A DNA stretch of 64,000 bases. It comes from Acidobacteriota bacterium (lineage in GTDB: Bacteria > Acidobacteriota > Holophagae > Holophagales > Holophagaceae). Below the pieces are notes generated by a model that made no database searches, was not told the origin of the DNA, and worked only from the letters and a program-made list of their open reading frames with translations. Each line of letters starts with the position of its first letter. Position 1 is the first letter of the stretch. Both the position numbers and the translations under genes were made by a program. Shown in pieces: positions 45,837 to 61,146 of the stretch. The DNA lies in the NCBI GenBank assembly GCA_016195985.1, contig JACPYP010000031.1:1-64000 (forward strand), read 5' to 3'.

Positions 45837-48782
45837 ATGAAGCATCGTCCCCTGAAACAGCTCTGCGGGCTATTCGCCTCCGCAGCGATCGCCCTGGTGC
45901 TGATCGGTTGTAACGGGAAGGCCGGCCAGAACGGCACGAACGGCACTCCCGGCACTCCGGGCACGCCCGGCACGAATTACGCCCTGGACATCACCACCCT
46001 GTCCGCCGACGAATGGGCGGGCCTGACCCTGAACGGCCAGATCACCAAGGTGACCATGGGCGCCGCGCCCGTCGTCAACTTCACCATCACCGACGGCCAC
46101 AACGTTCCCGTGAAGGGCTTCGGCCAGTTCACTTCCTGGGACAAGACCAAGGCCCTCTACGCCAGCTATCCCAACCTGGGCCTCAGCGTGGCCAAGCTGG
46201 TGCCCGGCACCGCCGGCAGCCCCGACCGCTGGGTCAACTACATCGTGACCAGTGTTCCCACCGTCGCCGCGCCCACCGTCTGGACGCCCGGCAAGCCGAA
46301 CACCGAAAACAACGGCACCCTGGTGGATAACGGTGACGGTTCCTACTCCTACACCTTCCGCCACGACCTCACCCAGATTGCCGCGCAGCTGGCGGCCTTC
46401 ACCTACACCGGCAACAACGTCCAGGCCGATCTGGATGACGTGAGCTACCAGCCCACGTTGAACCACCGCCTCACCCTGTACGTGGGCGGCATCGCCCGCG
46501 GCACTGGTTCCGCCGCCGCGGGGGACCGGTCCTTCAACACGCCCACGGGCGCGGACAGCGGCGTCAAGGGTGTCTACATCCTGAACCCCGCCAACACCGT
46601 TTACGACTTCGTGCCCAGCACCGGCGCGGTGGTGGCCTCCGGCAAGGAGATCACCTCCGTCGACAAGTGCTTCACCTGCCACGCCAAGTTCGAATTCCAC
46701 GCCGGCGGGCGGCAGGACACCCGCTACTGCGTGGTGTGCCACACCGACCAGCGCAAGTACAGCGTGAAGGACGCCACGATCACCGTGACGCCCGGAACCG
46801 GCGGCGCGGCCGACACCATCGCGGTCACCGGCGAATCCGGCAAGTTCCGCGGCCAGGCCACGGGCAATTTCACCAGCTACATCCACCGCCTGCACCGCGG
46901 CGAGATGCTGGACGTCAAGGGCTACGGCTACCCGGGCGTGGGCGAGGCCACCTATCCCCAGGACCTCCGCAACTGCGTGAAGTGCCACACCGCTTCCACG
47001 GCCACGCCCCAGGGCGACAACTGGAACCTGAAGCCCAGCCGCATGGCCTGCGGCGGATGCCACGACAAGGTCGATTTCGCAACCGGCTATGGCCACCCGA
47101 ACCCCGTGACCGGCCAGCCCAATCCCCAGCTGACCGACACGAACTGCTCCGCTTCTGAGTGCCACACCTCATCCAGCATCAAGATCAGCCACCTCGCCGT
47201 GGTCGCTCCTGATCCGAACAACGCCTGGAAGGTTTCCGGCGGCAACAGCAACACCAACGCCTCCTTCGTGGCCGCCTTCTCCGACAACCTGCCGCCCCCA
47301 GCCAAGTACGTCACCTGGGATCTCAGCAGCGTGACCCTGAACGCCAGCCAGCAGCCGGTCTTCAAGTTCCGCTTCATGGACAGCACCAAGAGCCCGGCAG
47401 TGCCCATCGTGCTCAATGCGGCCCCGGCCGCGGCCGATGCCACCGTCGAACTCTTCACCCTGCCTGACGGCACCCAGTTCGTGGGCGGCCCCAGCCTCTA
47501 CCTCGCCTTCGCCATGCCCCAGGACGGCATCACCGCTCCTGCCGATCCCAACGCCACCGTCAGCGTCTACATCCGGAACCTCTGGAACAAGACCGCCGTG
47601 GTGAACACCGCCACCGCAGGCGGCGCTGCTGCCAATGTGGCAGCCGGCACCATGACGGGGCCCGATGCCAGTGGCTACTACACGGCCATCCTCACGGCCT
47701 ACAAGATTCCCACCAGCGCCACCATGCTGACCGGCGGCATCGGCTACACCTACGGCATCGGCAAAATCACCGACGCGACCAACACCCAGCCCCTGACCCA
47801 GGTCAGCAACCTCAGCGCCGGCCTGCCCGTCTGGATGGCCAACCTCTACACCTACACGCCCAAGACCACCACGCCGGGCACGGGCCAGGGCGGCCTTTCC
47901 GTTCCCGCCCCCAATGTCTGGAAGCTGGTCAGCGGCACCCTGCCCACGGGCTTCGCCGCCCAGGCTTCCCGCCGCAAGATCGTGGACAACGCCCTCTGCA
48001 ACAACTGCCACGGCAAGATGGGCGTGTTCACGGAGAAGGTCTTCCATGCCGGCCAGCGCAACGACGTGGATACCTGCGTCTGGTGCCACAACACCGACCG
48101 CGTCAACAGCGGCTGGGGCGTGAACATCAAGGATGCCGTGCACGCCATCCACGGCGCCGGCAAGCGCGCGAACAAGTATTCCTGGGAATACACCGCTGGG
48201 GACACCTACTGGAAGACCACCTACCCCAGCCCGCTCAACAACTGCGAAATCTGCCACGTTCCGGGGTCCTATGACTTCGACAACGCCAAGAACGCGGGTG
48301 CTGTGCCCAACCTGCTGTGGACCACGACGGCCACCGCCCAGTCCACCACCACCGCCACGGGAACCTACCTGGGCGTGGGCAGCACCACCGGCTACGGCGC
48401 GGGCAGCCTGGTCATCAAGACGGGCACGGAAGTGATCACCACGGGCAACCAGGCCATTTCGCCCTTCGTGACCGCCGGCAGCAACTACGGCGCTGGCTAT
48501 GCCACCAACTTCCTGGCCGCCAACACCGGTGCCAACACCCGTGAAGCCGCCGGCACCACGCTGGTCAACTCGCCCTACGTGGGCGCCTGCACCGGCTGCC
48601 ACGACAGCAACATGGCCCTCGACCACATGCGGACCAATGGCGGCTCCTTCTACGCCACCCGCAGCTCCGTGATCGATCCCACGACCAACACGTTCGACGT
48701 CAAGAAGATCGAACAGTGCTTCCTCTGCCACTCCGCCGGCAAGGTCGCGGACGTGCAGAAGGTCCACATGAACTTCAAGTGA
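45837..48782 (+). CDS. OmcA/MtrC-family decaheme c-type cytochrome lipoprotein
   Basis: LVLIGC lipobox; nine CXXCH (CFTCH, CVVCH, CVKCH, CGGCH, CNNCH, CVWCH, CEICH, CTGCH, CFLCH) plus CSASECH (CX4CH); 5+5 arrangement. Confidence 0.9.
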   Translation: MKHRPLKQLCGLFASAAIALVLIGCNGKAGQNGTNGTPGTPGTPGTNYALDITTLSADEWAGLTLNGQITKVTMGAAPVVNFTITDGHNVPVKGFGQFTSWDKTKALYASYPNLGLSVAKLVPGTAGSPDRWVNYIVTSVPTVAAPTVWTPGKPNTENNGTLVDNGDGSYSYTFRHDLTQIAAQLAAFTYTGNNVQADLDDVSYQPTLNHRLTLYVGGIARGTGSAAAGDRSFNTPTGADSGVKGVYILNPANTVYDFVPSTGAVVASGKEITSVDKCFTCHAKFEFHAGGRQDTRYCVVCHTDQRKYSVKDATITVTPGTGGAADTIAVTGESGKFRGQATGNFTSYIHRLHRGEMLDVKGYGYPGVGEATYPQDLRNCVKCHTASTATPQGDNWNLKPSRMACGGCHDKVDFATGYGHPNPVTGQPNPQLTDTNCSASECHTSSSIKISHLAVVAPDPNNAWKVSGGNSNTNASFVAAFSDNLPPPAKYVTWDLSSVTLNASQQPVFKFRFMDSTKSPAVPIVLNAAPAAADATVELFTLPDGTQFVGGPSLYLAFAMPQDGITAPADPNATVSVYIRNLWNKTAVVNTATAGGAAANVAAGTMTGPDASGYYTAILTAYKIPTSATMLTGGIGYTYGIGKITDATNTQPLTQVSNLSAGLPVWMANLYTYTPKTTTPGTGQGGLSVPAPNVWKLVSGTLPTGFAAQASRRKIVDNALCNNCHGKMGVFTEKVFHAGQRNDVDTCVWCHNTDRVNSGWGVNIKDAVHAIHGAGKRANKYSWEYTAGDTYWKTTYPSPLNNCEICHVPGSYDFDNAKNAGAVPNLLWTTTATAQSTTTATGTYLGVGSTTGYGAGSLVIKTGTEVITTGNQAISPFVTAGSNYGAGYATNFLAANTGANTREAAGTTLVNSPYVGACTGCHDSNMALDHMRTNGGSFYATRSSVIDPTTNTFDVKKIEQCFLCHSAGKVADVQKVHMNFK

Positions 48783-48838
48783 TGTCCCCTCCAGGGCGCG
48801 GCTTGCCGCGTCCTGGAACGCTCTGAACGGCAGTGCGG

Positions 48839-48877
48839 AACGACCCCGATGCCCCCCAGGCGCCGGGGTCGTTTTCT
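48839..48877 (+). terminator. Rho-independent terminator after cytochrome operon
   Basis: AACGACCCCG...CGGGGTCGTT then TTCTTT. Confidence 0.8.
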
Positions 48878-48961
48878 TTGGGGAAGGCGGGCCTGGATCC
48901 ACATGTGACGGGAGCCGCGCAGCCCTGTGCGAACATGAATGCTGCTTCGACGAGGTGCGCG

Positions 48962-49444
48962 ATGACCCGTTATTCCATCCGGTCCATTCTGGCGGCGGCG
49001 GTCCTCCTGCTTGCCCCTGGGTTCGCACTGAGGGCGCAGGATCCCAAGCCGGCTCCGGCTCCCCGCAAAGGCTCCAAGCCCGCTGACAAGAAAGGGGGCA
49101 AGAAGGCGGCCAAGCCCCAGCCGAACTACAACCTGGGCGAGGCCCCGGAACCGATCAAGCCTTCGGCCAAATCTGCGGCGAAGCCGGTCCATCCGAAGGG
49201 CAGGTCCCGCCGGTCGTCTTCCAAGCTCCCGGTGAGCCAGCGCATCGACATCAATTCGGCCACCAAGGAGGAGCTCATGAAGCTTCCTGGCATCTTCGCC
49301 GCCGAGGCGGACAAGATCATCGCCCACCGTCCCTATGGGACCAAGACCGGGCTGCTGGAATTCGCGGGGCTCACCGGCGCGCAGTACTTCGGCATCAAGG
49401 ACCTGGTTCGCACGGGGGGCGGGTCGCCCCAGCCACCCAAATGA
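48962..49444 (+). CDS. Secreted helix-hairpin-helix (ComEA-like) protein
   Basis: Signal peptide; RIDINSATKEELMKLPGIFAAEADKIIAHRPYGTKTGLLEF. Confidence 0.8.
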   Translation: MTRYSIRSILAAAVLLLAPGFALRAQDPKPAPAPRKGSKPADKKGGKKAAKPQPNYNLGEAPEPIKPSAKSAAKPVHPKGRSRRSSSKLPVSQRIDINSATKEELMKLPGIFAAEADKIIAHRPYGTKTGLLEFAGLTGAQYFGIKDLVRTGGGSPQPPK

Positions 49445-49465
49445 GCGGTCCCGGTTCCCGTTGAA

Positions 49466-49494
49466 AGAAAGCCCCAGACGGGGCTTTCTTTTTT
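49466..49494 (+). terminator. Rho-independent terminator
   Basis: AGAAAGCCCC-AGAC-GGGGCTTTCT plus T-run. Confidence 0.85.
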
Positions 49495-49524
49495 ACTAGT
49501 CTGCCTCACTTTAGCCCTGACGCG

Positions 49525-49540
49525 GTGATGCCGATCACAA
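49525..49540. promoter_or_regulatory. Crp-like site GTGA-N6-TCACAA
   Basis: gtgatgccgatcacaa upstream of Rrf2 gene. Confidence 0.5.
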
Positions 49541-49605
49541 GGTGGTTGACTCGTTAGATTACCGGAGCATCTTCATTGATAAGCTTTGCTCTGGCTTGAT
49601 CTTTC

Positions 49606-50112
49606 ATGGAGGTTCCGATGCTCCCACTGTCCCAGACCACGGGCTATGCAGTGCGAGCTCTGCGCTGCCTCCAGGAGCCTGGGGGCCATCCAGTCCTGGT
49701 GGAGGAGGTGGCTGAGTACACGGGCATCCCCCGCTCGTACTTGTCGAAGCTCATCCACAAGCTGGCCAAGAAGGGCCTGGTGGTGGCCCGCCGCGGCCAC
49801 CACGGCGGGGTGGTGCTGGCGCGCCCCTCCACGGAGATCACGCTGGAGGATCTGTCCGAGGCCATCGATGGCGTGGCCTGGCGCAAGCGCTGCCTCATGG
49901 GCCTGCTGGGGTGCACGGACCTCACGCCCTGCGTGCTGCATGATTTCTGGCACGAGACCCTGGATCAGATCCTGGCGCGCCTGCGCTCAGTGTCGCTGGC
50001 AGATCTGGCGCAGAACCCGGACCCCGGGGTGGAGCGTTTCCGGGCGGATCACGGACTGCAGAACCGCCCTGACCCGGTGGTGGAGGAACACCTGCCTGCC
50101 GGGGTGCATTGA
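49606..50112 (+). CDS. Rrf2 family regulator
   Basis: LSQTTGYAVRALRCLQEPGGHPVLVEEVAEYTGIPRSYLSKLIHKLAKKGL; CLMGLLGCTDLTPC. Confidence 0.9.
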   Translation: MEVPMLPLSQTTGYAVRALRCLQEPGGHPVLVEEVAEYTGIPRSYLSKLIHKLAKKGLVVARRGHHGGVVLARPSTEITLEDLSEAIDGVAWRKRCLMGLLGCTDLTPCVLHDFWHETLDQILARLRSVSLADLAQNPDPGVERFRADHGLQNRPDPVVEEHLPAGVH

Positions 50113-50148
50113 AGCGGGGCCACCCGCCATCCGCCACGCGCCGCCTGA

Positions 50149-50184
50149 ACGCGAAGAGGCCGCCTTCTGGCGGCCTCTTCGCGT
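50149..50184. terminator. Bidirectional hairpin between convergent Rrf2 genes
   Basis: ACGCGAAGAGGCCGCC-TTCT-GGCGGCCTCTTCGCGT, perfect 16-bp stem. Confidence 0.75.
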
Positions 50185-50199
50185 CTGAGAGGGCAGTTA

Positions 50200-50748
50200 T
50201 TAAAGCGGTTTCTTGATCGGGGCCCTCTTGGGGGCGGCGGGCTTCTTGGCGGCGGGTTTGGCGGCCTTCTTGGCCCGGGGTTTGACCTTCCGCTCGGGAA
50301 GAGCATCGGCCAGGCGCCAGGTGCGGCTGTTCTGCTCGAAGGTGCGGATCTCTTCCAGGGAGATGTCCTTCAGGCAGCGGTAGATGTGGTCGCGCTCGGC
50401 CTTCCAGAAGGTGTGCGACGGGCAGGCGCGCTCGTCGGAGCAATCCTTGAAGCCGAGCAGGCACTGGTTGCGCCATTCAGAGCCATCCACGGCCTCGGCG
50501 ATGAGGTCGAGGGTGATCTCTTTGGCGGCCAAGGCCAACACCACGCCGCCCTTGTTGCCGCGCTTCGCCATGACCAGGCCCACCTTCGCGAGCTTGTGGA
50601 TCATCTTGGAGAGGTAGGGCCTGGGGAAGCCAGTGCGCGCCGCCACATCGACCACGAGCGTGGGCTTGCCGCCCGGGTCTTCGAGGCAGCTCATGGCCAG
50701 AACCGCGTAACCGGAGGACTGGGACAAGGGAAGCATGGTCACCTGCAC
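50200..50748 (-). CDS. Rrf2 family regulator with Lys/Ala/Pro-rich C-terminal tail
   Basis: LSQSSGYAVLAMSCLEDPGGKPTLVVDVAARTGFPRPYLSKMIHKLAKVGL; tail KVKPRAKKAAKPAAKKPAAPKRAPIKKPL. Confidence 0.9.
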   Translation of the reverse strand: MQVTMLPLSQSSGYAVLAMSCLEDPGGKPTLVVDVAARTGFPRPYLSKMIHKLAKVGLVMAKRGNKGGVVLALAAKEITLDLIAEAVDGSEWRNQCLLGFKDCSDERACPSHTFWKAERDHIYRCLKDISLEEIRTFEQNSRTWRLADALPERKVKPRAKKAAKPAAKKPAAPKRAPIKKPL

Positions 50749-50879
50749 AGATGAAATGGGGGGATGTCTGGTACAAATAATAGACGATCGTCAGGTCAAA
50801 CACATTCAAAGACTGTGATTTCATGCACAATAAGCAAGACCCCCAGTCGCCCGGGGGTCTAGTGGGAAAAAATAGCCCG

Positions 50880-51872
50880 TCAGGGCTTCCATCCGTTGAG
50901 GATTCGCATGTAGTTGGCGCGGGTGAAGGCCTGGGGATTGGGGGACTTCAGCAGGCTCATGCTGCCCTTGGCCTGGGCCAGGGATTCGTACTCATGCTCT
51001 TCCAGCCACTGGCTGAGGGTATCGAGGGTCTGCGCCAGGCGCTCGGGGCCGTGGATGAGCAGGGCCGAAACCATCTGCACCGCGTCTGCGCCAGCCATGA
51101 TGGCCTTGAGGGCGCCGAAGCCGTCATGCACCCCGCCGGTGACGGCAAGGCTGCCCTTGACGTGGCCGTGCAGCACCGCCAGCCAGCGCAGCCGGAGGAG
51201 GAGGTCCGCGGGGCTGGACAGCTGCAGGCTGGGTTCGGCCAGCAGCTCTTCCACGTTGATGTCAGGCTGGAAGAACCGGTTGAAGAGCACCAGGCCATCG
51301 GCGCCCGCCGCTTCCAGCTCCACGGCGAAATGTGCCAGGGCGGAGAAGAAGGGCGAGAGTTTCACGGCGACGGGGATCTTCACCTCGGACTTCACGGCCC
51401 TCACGATGTCGAGGGTGCGCTTCTCCACGTCGGCGGCGGTTTCCTTCGCGTCCGTGGGGATGTAGTAGACGTTCAGCTCCAGGGCGTCGGCGCCGGCCTC
51501 TTCCATGAGCTTGCCGTGGTGCAGCCAGCCCGCGGGCGTGGTGCCGTTGAGCGAGGCGATGACGGGAACGTCCACGGCGGCCTTGATGCGGCGGATCTGT
51601 TCCAGGTACTTCTCGGGGCCCAGGCGGAATTCATCGGGCGCGGGAAAGTAGGAGAGGGCCTCGGCGCTGGTGTTGGAGGACAGCGCCATGTCCATGATGG
51701 TGCCTTCCTCTTCGCGGGTGATCTGCTCCTCGAAGAGGCTGTGCATCACGATGGCCGAGGCGCCCGCGTCTTCCAGGCGCTTCACCATGCCCATGTCATC
51801 GACCATGGGGGAGGCGCCCGCCATCAGAGGGTGCTTGAGCTTGAGGCCGAGGTAGGTGGTTGAGAGTCTCAT
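50880..51872 (-). CDS. Dihydroorotate dehydrogenase-like protein
   Basis: TTYLGLKLKHPLMAGASPMVD; LELNVYYIPTD; VAVKLSPFFSALAH. Confidence 0.88.
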   Translation of the reverse strand: MRLSTTYLGLKLKHPLMAGASPMVDDMGMVKRLEDAGASAIVMHSLFEEQITREEEGTIMDMALSSNTSAEALSYFPAPDEFRLGPEKYLEQIRRIKAAVDVPVIASLNGTTPAGWLHHGKLMEEAGADALELNVYYIPTDAKETAADVEKRTLDIVRAVKSEVKIPVAVKLSPFFSALAHFAVELEAAGADGLVLFNRFFQPDINVEELLAEPSLQLSSPADLLLRLRWLAVLHGHVKGSLAVTGGVHDGFGALKAIMAGADAVQMVSALLIHGPERLAQTLDTLSQWLEEHEYESLAQAKGSMSLLKSPNPQAFTRANYMRILNGWKP

Positions 51873-51888
51873 GTCGTCACCTTCACCT

Positions 51889-55443
<3,555 letters not shown>

Positions 55444-55531
55444 GGTTCACTCCTTCCGGGAATCCTCGGGACCTTGCCGGCGATGGGCATCAGGGCAGGA
55501 AACACGTCAATACATGATACGGGATGGTCCG

Positions 55532-55548
55532 GTCACTTTCGTCACAAG
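55532..55548. promoter_or_regulatory. Crp-like site GTCA-N6-TCACAAG
   Basis: gtcactttcgtcacaag upstream of nifJ. Confidence 0.35.
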
Positions 55549-55560
55549 GGGGGTCAGTGG

Positions 55561-58332
55561 TCAGACCGCAGGCTGGGGGGTCTCCACCAGGCGCTGGTGG
55601 ATGGCCGCGGCGGCCCGGCGGCCCTGGCCCATGGCCAAAATGACCGTGGCGCCGCCGGTGATGACATCGCCTCCGGCAAAAACGCCCGGGATGGACGTCT
55701 CGCCCGTGTCGTTGTCCACCACAACAACCCCGCCCTTGAGGGTCTTCAGGCCCTTGTCGGTCATGGCGATGAGGGGGTTCACGTCGAAGCCCAGGGCCAC
55801 CACCAGGGTGTCGCAGGGGATCATGATCCGCTCGTCGGTCATCTTGGGGCTGCGGCGGCCGTCGGGTCCGGGCTCGCCCAGTTCCATGACGGCGCACTCG
55901 GCGTGGGTCATCCAGCCTTTGTCGTTGCCGTGCAGCTGCACTGGGGTGCAGAGGAACTTGAATTCCACGCCTTCCTCGTGAGCGTGCTCCAGTTCCTCCT
56001 TGCGGGCGGTGGATTCCTTGATGGTGCGGCGGTAGACCACGGTCACATGCTCGGCGCCCATGCGGCGGGCGGCGCGGGCCGCGTCCATGGCCGTGTTGCC
56101 CGCGCCCACGATGACGACGTGCTTGCCGACGGTTACCGGGGTGCCGTAGGCGGGAAACAGATCGGCGCGCATGAGGTTGATGCGGGTGAGGAATTCGTTG
56201 GCGGTGTAGACGCCCTTGTACTCCTCGCCGGGAATGCCCATCATCTTGGGCAGGCCGGCCCCGGTGCCCATGAAGATGGCGTCATTGTCCTTGCGGAGGT
56301 CCTCCAGCGTCATGCTGCGGCCCACGAGGGTGTTCATGACGAAGGTGACGCCCAGGCCGCGCAGGGTGGAGACTTCCTGGTCCACGATGGCATTGGGCAG
56401 GCGGAACTCGGGGATGCCGTAGAGCATCACGCCGCCAGGTTTGTGGAAGGCGTCGTAGACCGTGACCTGATGGCCCTTCTTCACCAGCTCGCCCGCCACG
56501 GTGAGGCCCGCGGGGCCGGCGCCGATGACGGCCACCTTCTTGCCCGTGGGCGGCTCCACCGGAGGCAGCTCGTCGGAGCCGAGCATCGAGTCGCTGGCGA
56601 AGCGCTCCAGGCGGCCGATGGACACGGGCAGGCCCTTGATGCCCACCACGCACTTGATCTCGCACTGCTTCTCCTGGGGGCAGACGCGGCCGCAGACCGA
56701 GCCCAGGGAGGAGCTTTCCTTGATGATGCGGGCCGCGGCCTTGGGATCGCCGTTGACGATCTGCTGCAGGAAGGCCGGGATGTTGATGCTCACGGGGCAG
56801 CCTTCGATACAGGCGGGGTGCTTGCACATGATGCAGCGGGCCGCTTCCAGCTTGGCCTGCTCGGGGGACAGGCCCAGGCTCACCTCGTCGAAGTTGCACA
56901 CGCGCAATTCCGGCGGCTGGCAGGCCATCTCTTGGCGGGGGATCTTCATCTTCTGGCTGGGCTTGATGGAGCCCAGGTCGAGGTTCTGCCAATCCAGTTC
57001 TGTGACAGGCTCGTTCAGGTACTGGGAGTAGTCCACAGGGCCCGTGGCGGCCACGCGGCCGATCTTGCACTCGTGGGGGTCGCACTGCTCTTCCGCTTTG
57101 TACCAGTCGGAGCGCATGCGCAGCATGTTGAAGTCCACCTGGTGGCCGTCGAAGTCGGGGCCGTCGAAGCACGCGAACTTGGTCTGGCCGCCCACGGTGA
57201 CGCGGCAGCCGCCGCACATGCCGGTGCCGTCCACCATCAGCGCGTTGAGGCTCACCAGGGTGAAGATGCCGTGGGGCTTCGTCAGGTCCGAGACGGCGCG
57301 CATCATGGGCAGCGGGCCCACAGCCACCACCTCGGCGACTTTCTCGCGGGCGATGATGTCCTTGAGGGCGTCGGTCACCAGGCCCTTGCGGCCCAAGGTG
57401 CCGTCGTCGGTGGTGATGATGAGTTCGGCAGAGGCGGCGCCCAGCTCCTCGGCCAGCAGCACGCGCTCCTTGCTCCGTCCGCCCAGGATGGTGATGACGC
57501 GGCGGCCCTTGGCGTGCAGCTCCTCGGCGGCGGGCAGGATGGCGGCACTGCCGTAGCCGCCCGCCATCAGCACGATGGTGCCCTCTTCCGCCAATTCCGT
57601 GGGGGTGCCCATGGGACCGGCCACGGCGTAGAGGCGGTCGCCGGCGCTGAGCTTGCCCATGGCCTTCGTGGTGGCGCCCACCTCCTGCATGATGAAGTGG
57701 ATGTAGCCCTTGCGCGCGTCGCCGCCCGCCAGCGTGAGGGGGATGCGCTCGCTCTCGGGGAAGGGGGCCACCATGAAGAACTGGCCCGGCTTGCGTCCGC
57801 GGGCCACCTGGGGCGCCTGCACGATGAAGGACCAGGTTTCCGGGGCGATGAGTTTCTTCTCCAGGATGAGGTAGCCGTCCTGGGTTTCGGCGTCGGAGCA
57901 GTAGAGCGACCGGCCCTTGAGCAGGGGCAGCATGAGTTCTTCTTCGGCCTCGATGTGGTCGCGGATCAGGTCCACCAGGCGCTGGCCAAGCAGCGTGAGG
58001 GAGCGCGGGGCGCGGACGGAGCCTTCGGTGATCTCCGCGAGCAGCTGCAAGGTGAGGTCCCACATCTGGCGGTGGTCCTCATGCAGGCGCTGGTGGAGGG
58101 CTTCGGCGCCGATCTCCTCCAGCAGCGGGAACAGCTCCCGCTCTTCGGCCTCGTTGTGGGGCCGCAGCACCTCGTAGATCCACTTGGCGCCCAGATCCAC
58201 GCCCTTCCAGTCACCGGCGCCGAGGGCCTCGGCCATCCGCGTCAGCCGCCCCTGGGCTTCCTCGTGCGTGGCATGCCAATTGGGCGCGGGCAGATTGCCG
58301 GAGCTGATCAGCTGAGTGATCGAATCGGACAT
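55561..58332 (-). CDS. Hemerythrin + NfnA/SudB-like FNR + GltD/SudA-like fusion
   Basis: N-term WHATHEE...RPHNEAEERELFPLL...LHEDHRQM...DHIEAEEELMLPLL; middle GTGMCGGCRVTVGGQTKFACFDGPDFDGH; C-term CIMCKHPACIEGCPVSINIP...VAVIGAGPAGLTVAGEL. Confidence 0.9.
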   Translation of the reverse strand: MSDSITQLISSGNLPAPNWHATHEEAQGRLTRMAEALGAGDWKGVDLGAKWIYEVLRPHNEAEERELFPLLEEIGAEALHQRLHEDHRQMWDLTLQLLAEITEGSVRAPRSLTLLGQRLVDLIRDHIEAEEELMLPLLKGRSLYCSDAETQDGYLILEKKLIAPETWSFIVQAPQVARGRKPGQFFMVAPFPESERIPLTLAGGDARKGYIHFIMQEVGATTKAMGKLSAGDRLYAVAGPMGTPTELAEEGTIVLMAGGYGSAAILPAAEELHAKGRRVITILGGRSKERVLLAEELGAASAELIITTDDGTLGRKGLVTDALKDIIAREKVAEVVAVGPLPMMRAVSDLTKPHGIFTLVSLNALMVDGTGMCGGCRVTVGGQTKFACFDGPDFDGHQVDFNMLRMRSDWYKAEEQCDPHECKIGRVAATGPVDYSQYLNEPVTELDWQNLDLGSIKPSQKMKIPRQEMACQPPELRVCNFDEVSLGLSPEQAKLEAARCIMCKHPACIEGCPVSINIPAFLQQIVNGDPKAAARIIKESSSLGSVCGRVCPQEKQCEIKCVVGIKGLPVSIGRLERFASDSMLGSDELPPVEPPTGKKVAVIGAGPAGLTVAGELVKKGHQVTVYDAFHKPGGVMLYGIPEFRLPNAIVDQEVSTLRGLGVTFVMNTLVGRSMTLEDLRKDNDAIFMGTGAGLPKMMGIPGEEYKGVYTANEFLTRINLMRADLFPAYGTPVTVGKHVVIVGAGNTAMDAARAARRMGAEHVTVVYRRTIKESTARKEELEHAHEEGVEFKFLCTPVQLHGNDKGWMTHAECAVMELGEPGPDGRRSPKMTDERIMIPCDTLVVALGFDVNPLIAMTDKGLKTLKGGVVVVDNDTGETSIPGVFAGGDVITGGATVILAMGQGRRAAAAIHQRLVETPQPAV

Positions 58333-58407
58333 GGATGCCTCCAGATCCGTTCAGCATGATCTGGAGATGGCCTGAATCCTTTGTCTAAAAACCTAAATGG
58401 GGCCAGT

Positions 58408-58423
58408 TGTGACCCATGCCACA
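58408..58423. promoter_or_regulatory. Crp-like site TGTGA-N6-CCACA
   Basis: tgtgacccatgccaca upstream of the Nfn fusion. Confidence 0.45.
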
Positions 58424-58474
58424 GGGCGTTGGCATCGCAAGGACTTAGCTAATGTTTTTTGTATTCACTATTGG

Positions 58475-61084
<2,610 letters not shown>

Positions 61085-61146
61085 CTGTGGGCTCGGATCC
61101 CGTTCATGGTAACGGTCTTTGATGGATCCCGGGGGGAAGGCCGGAG

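Noticed and set aside
45870-49028. 431-aa and 619-aa minus-strand ORFs opposite the decaheme cytochrome
   Set aside because: Antisense; the plus frame has signal peptide, lipobox and ordered heme motifs
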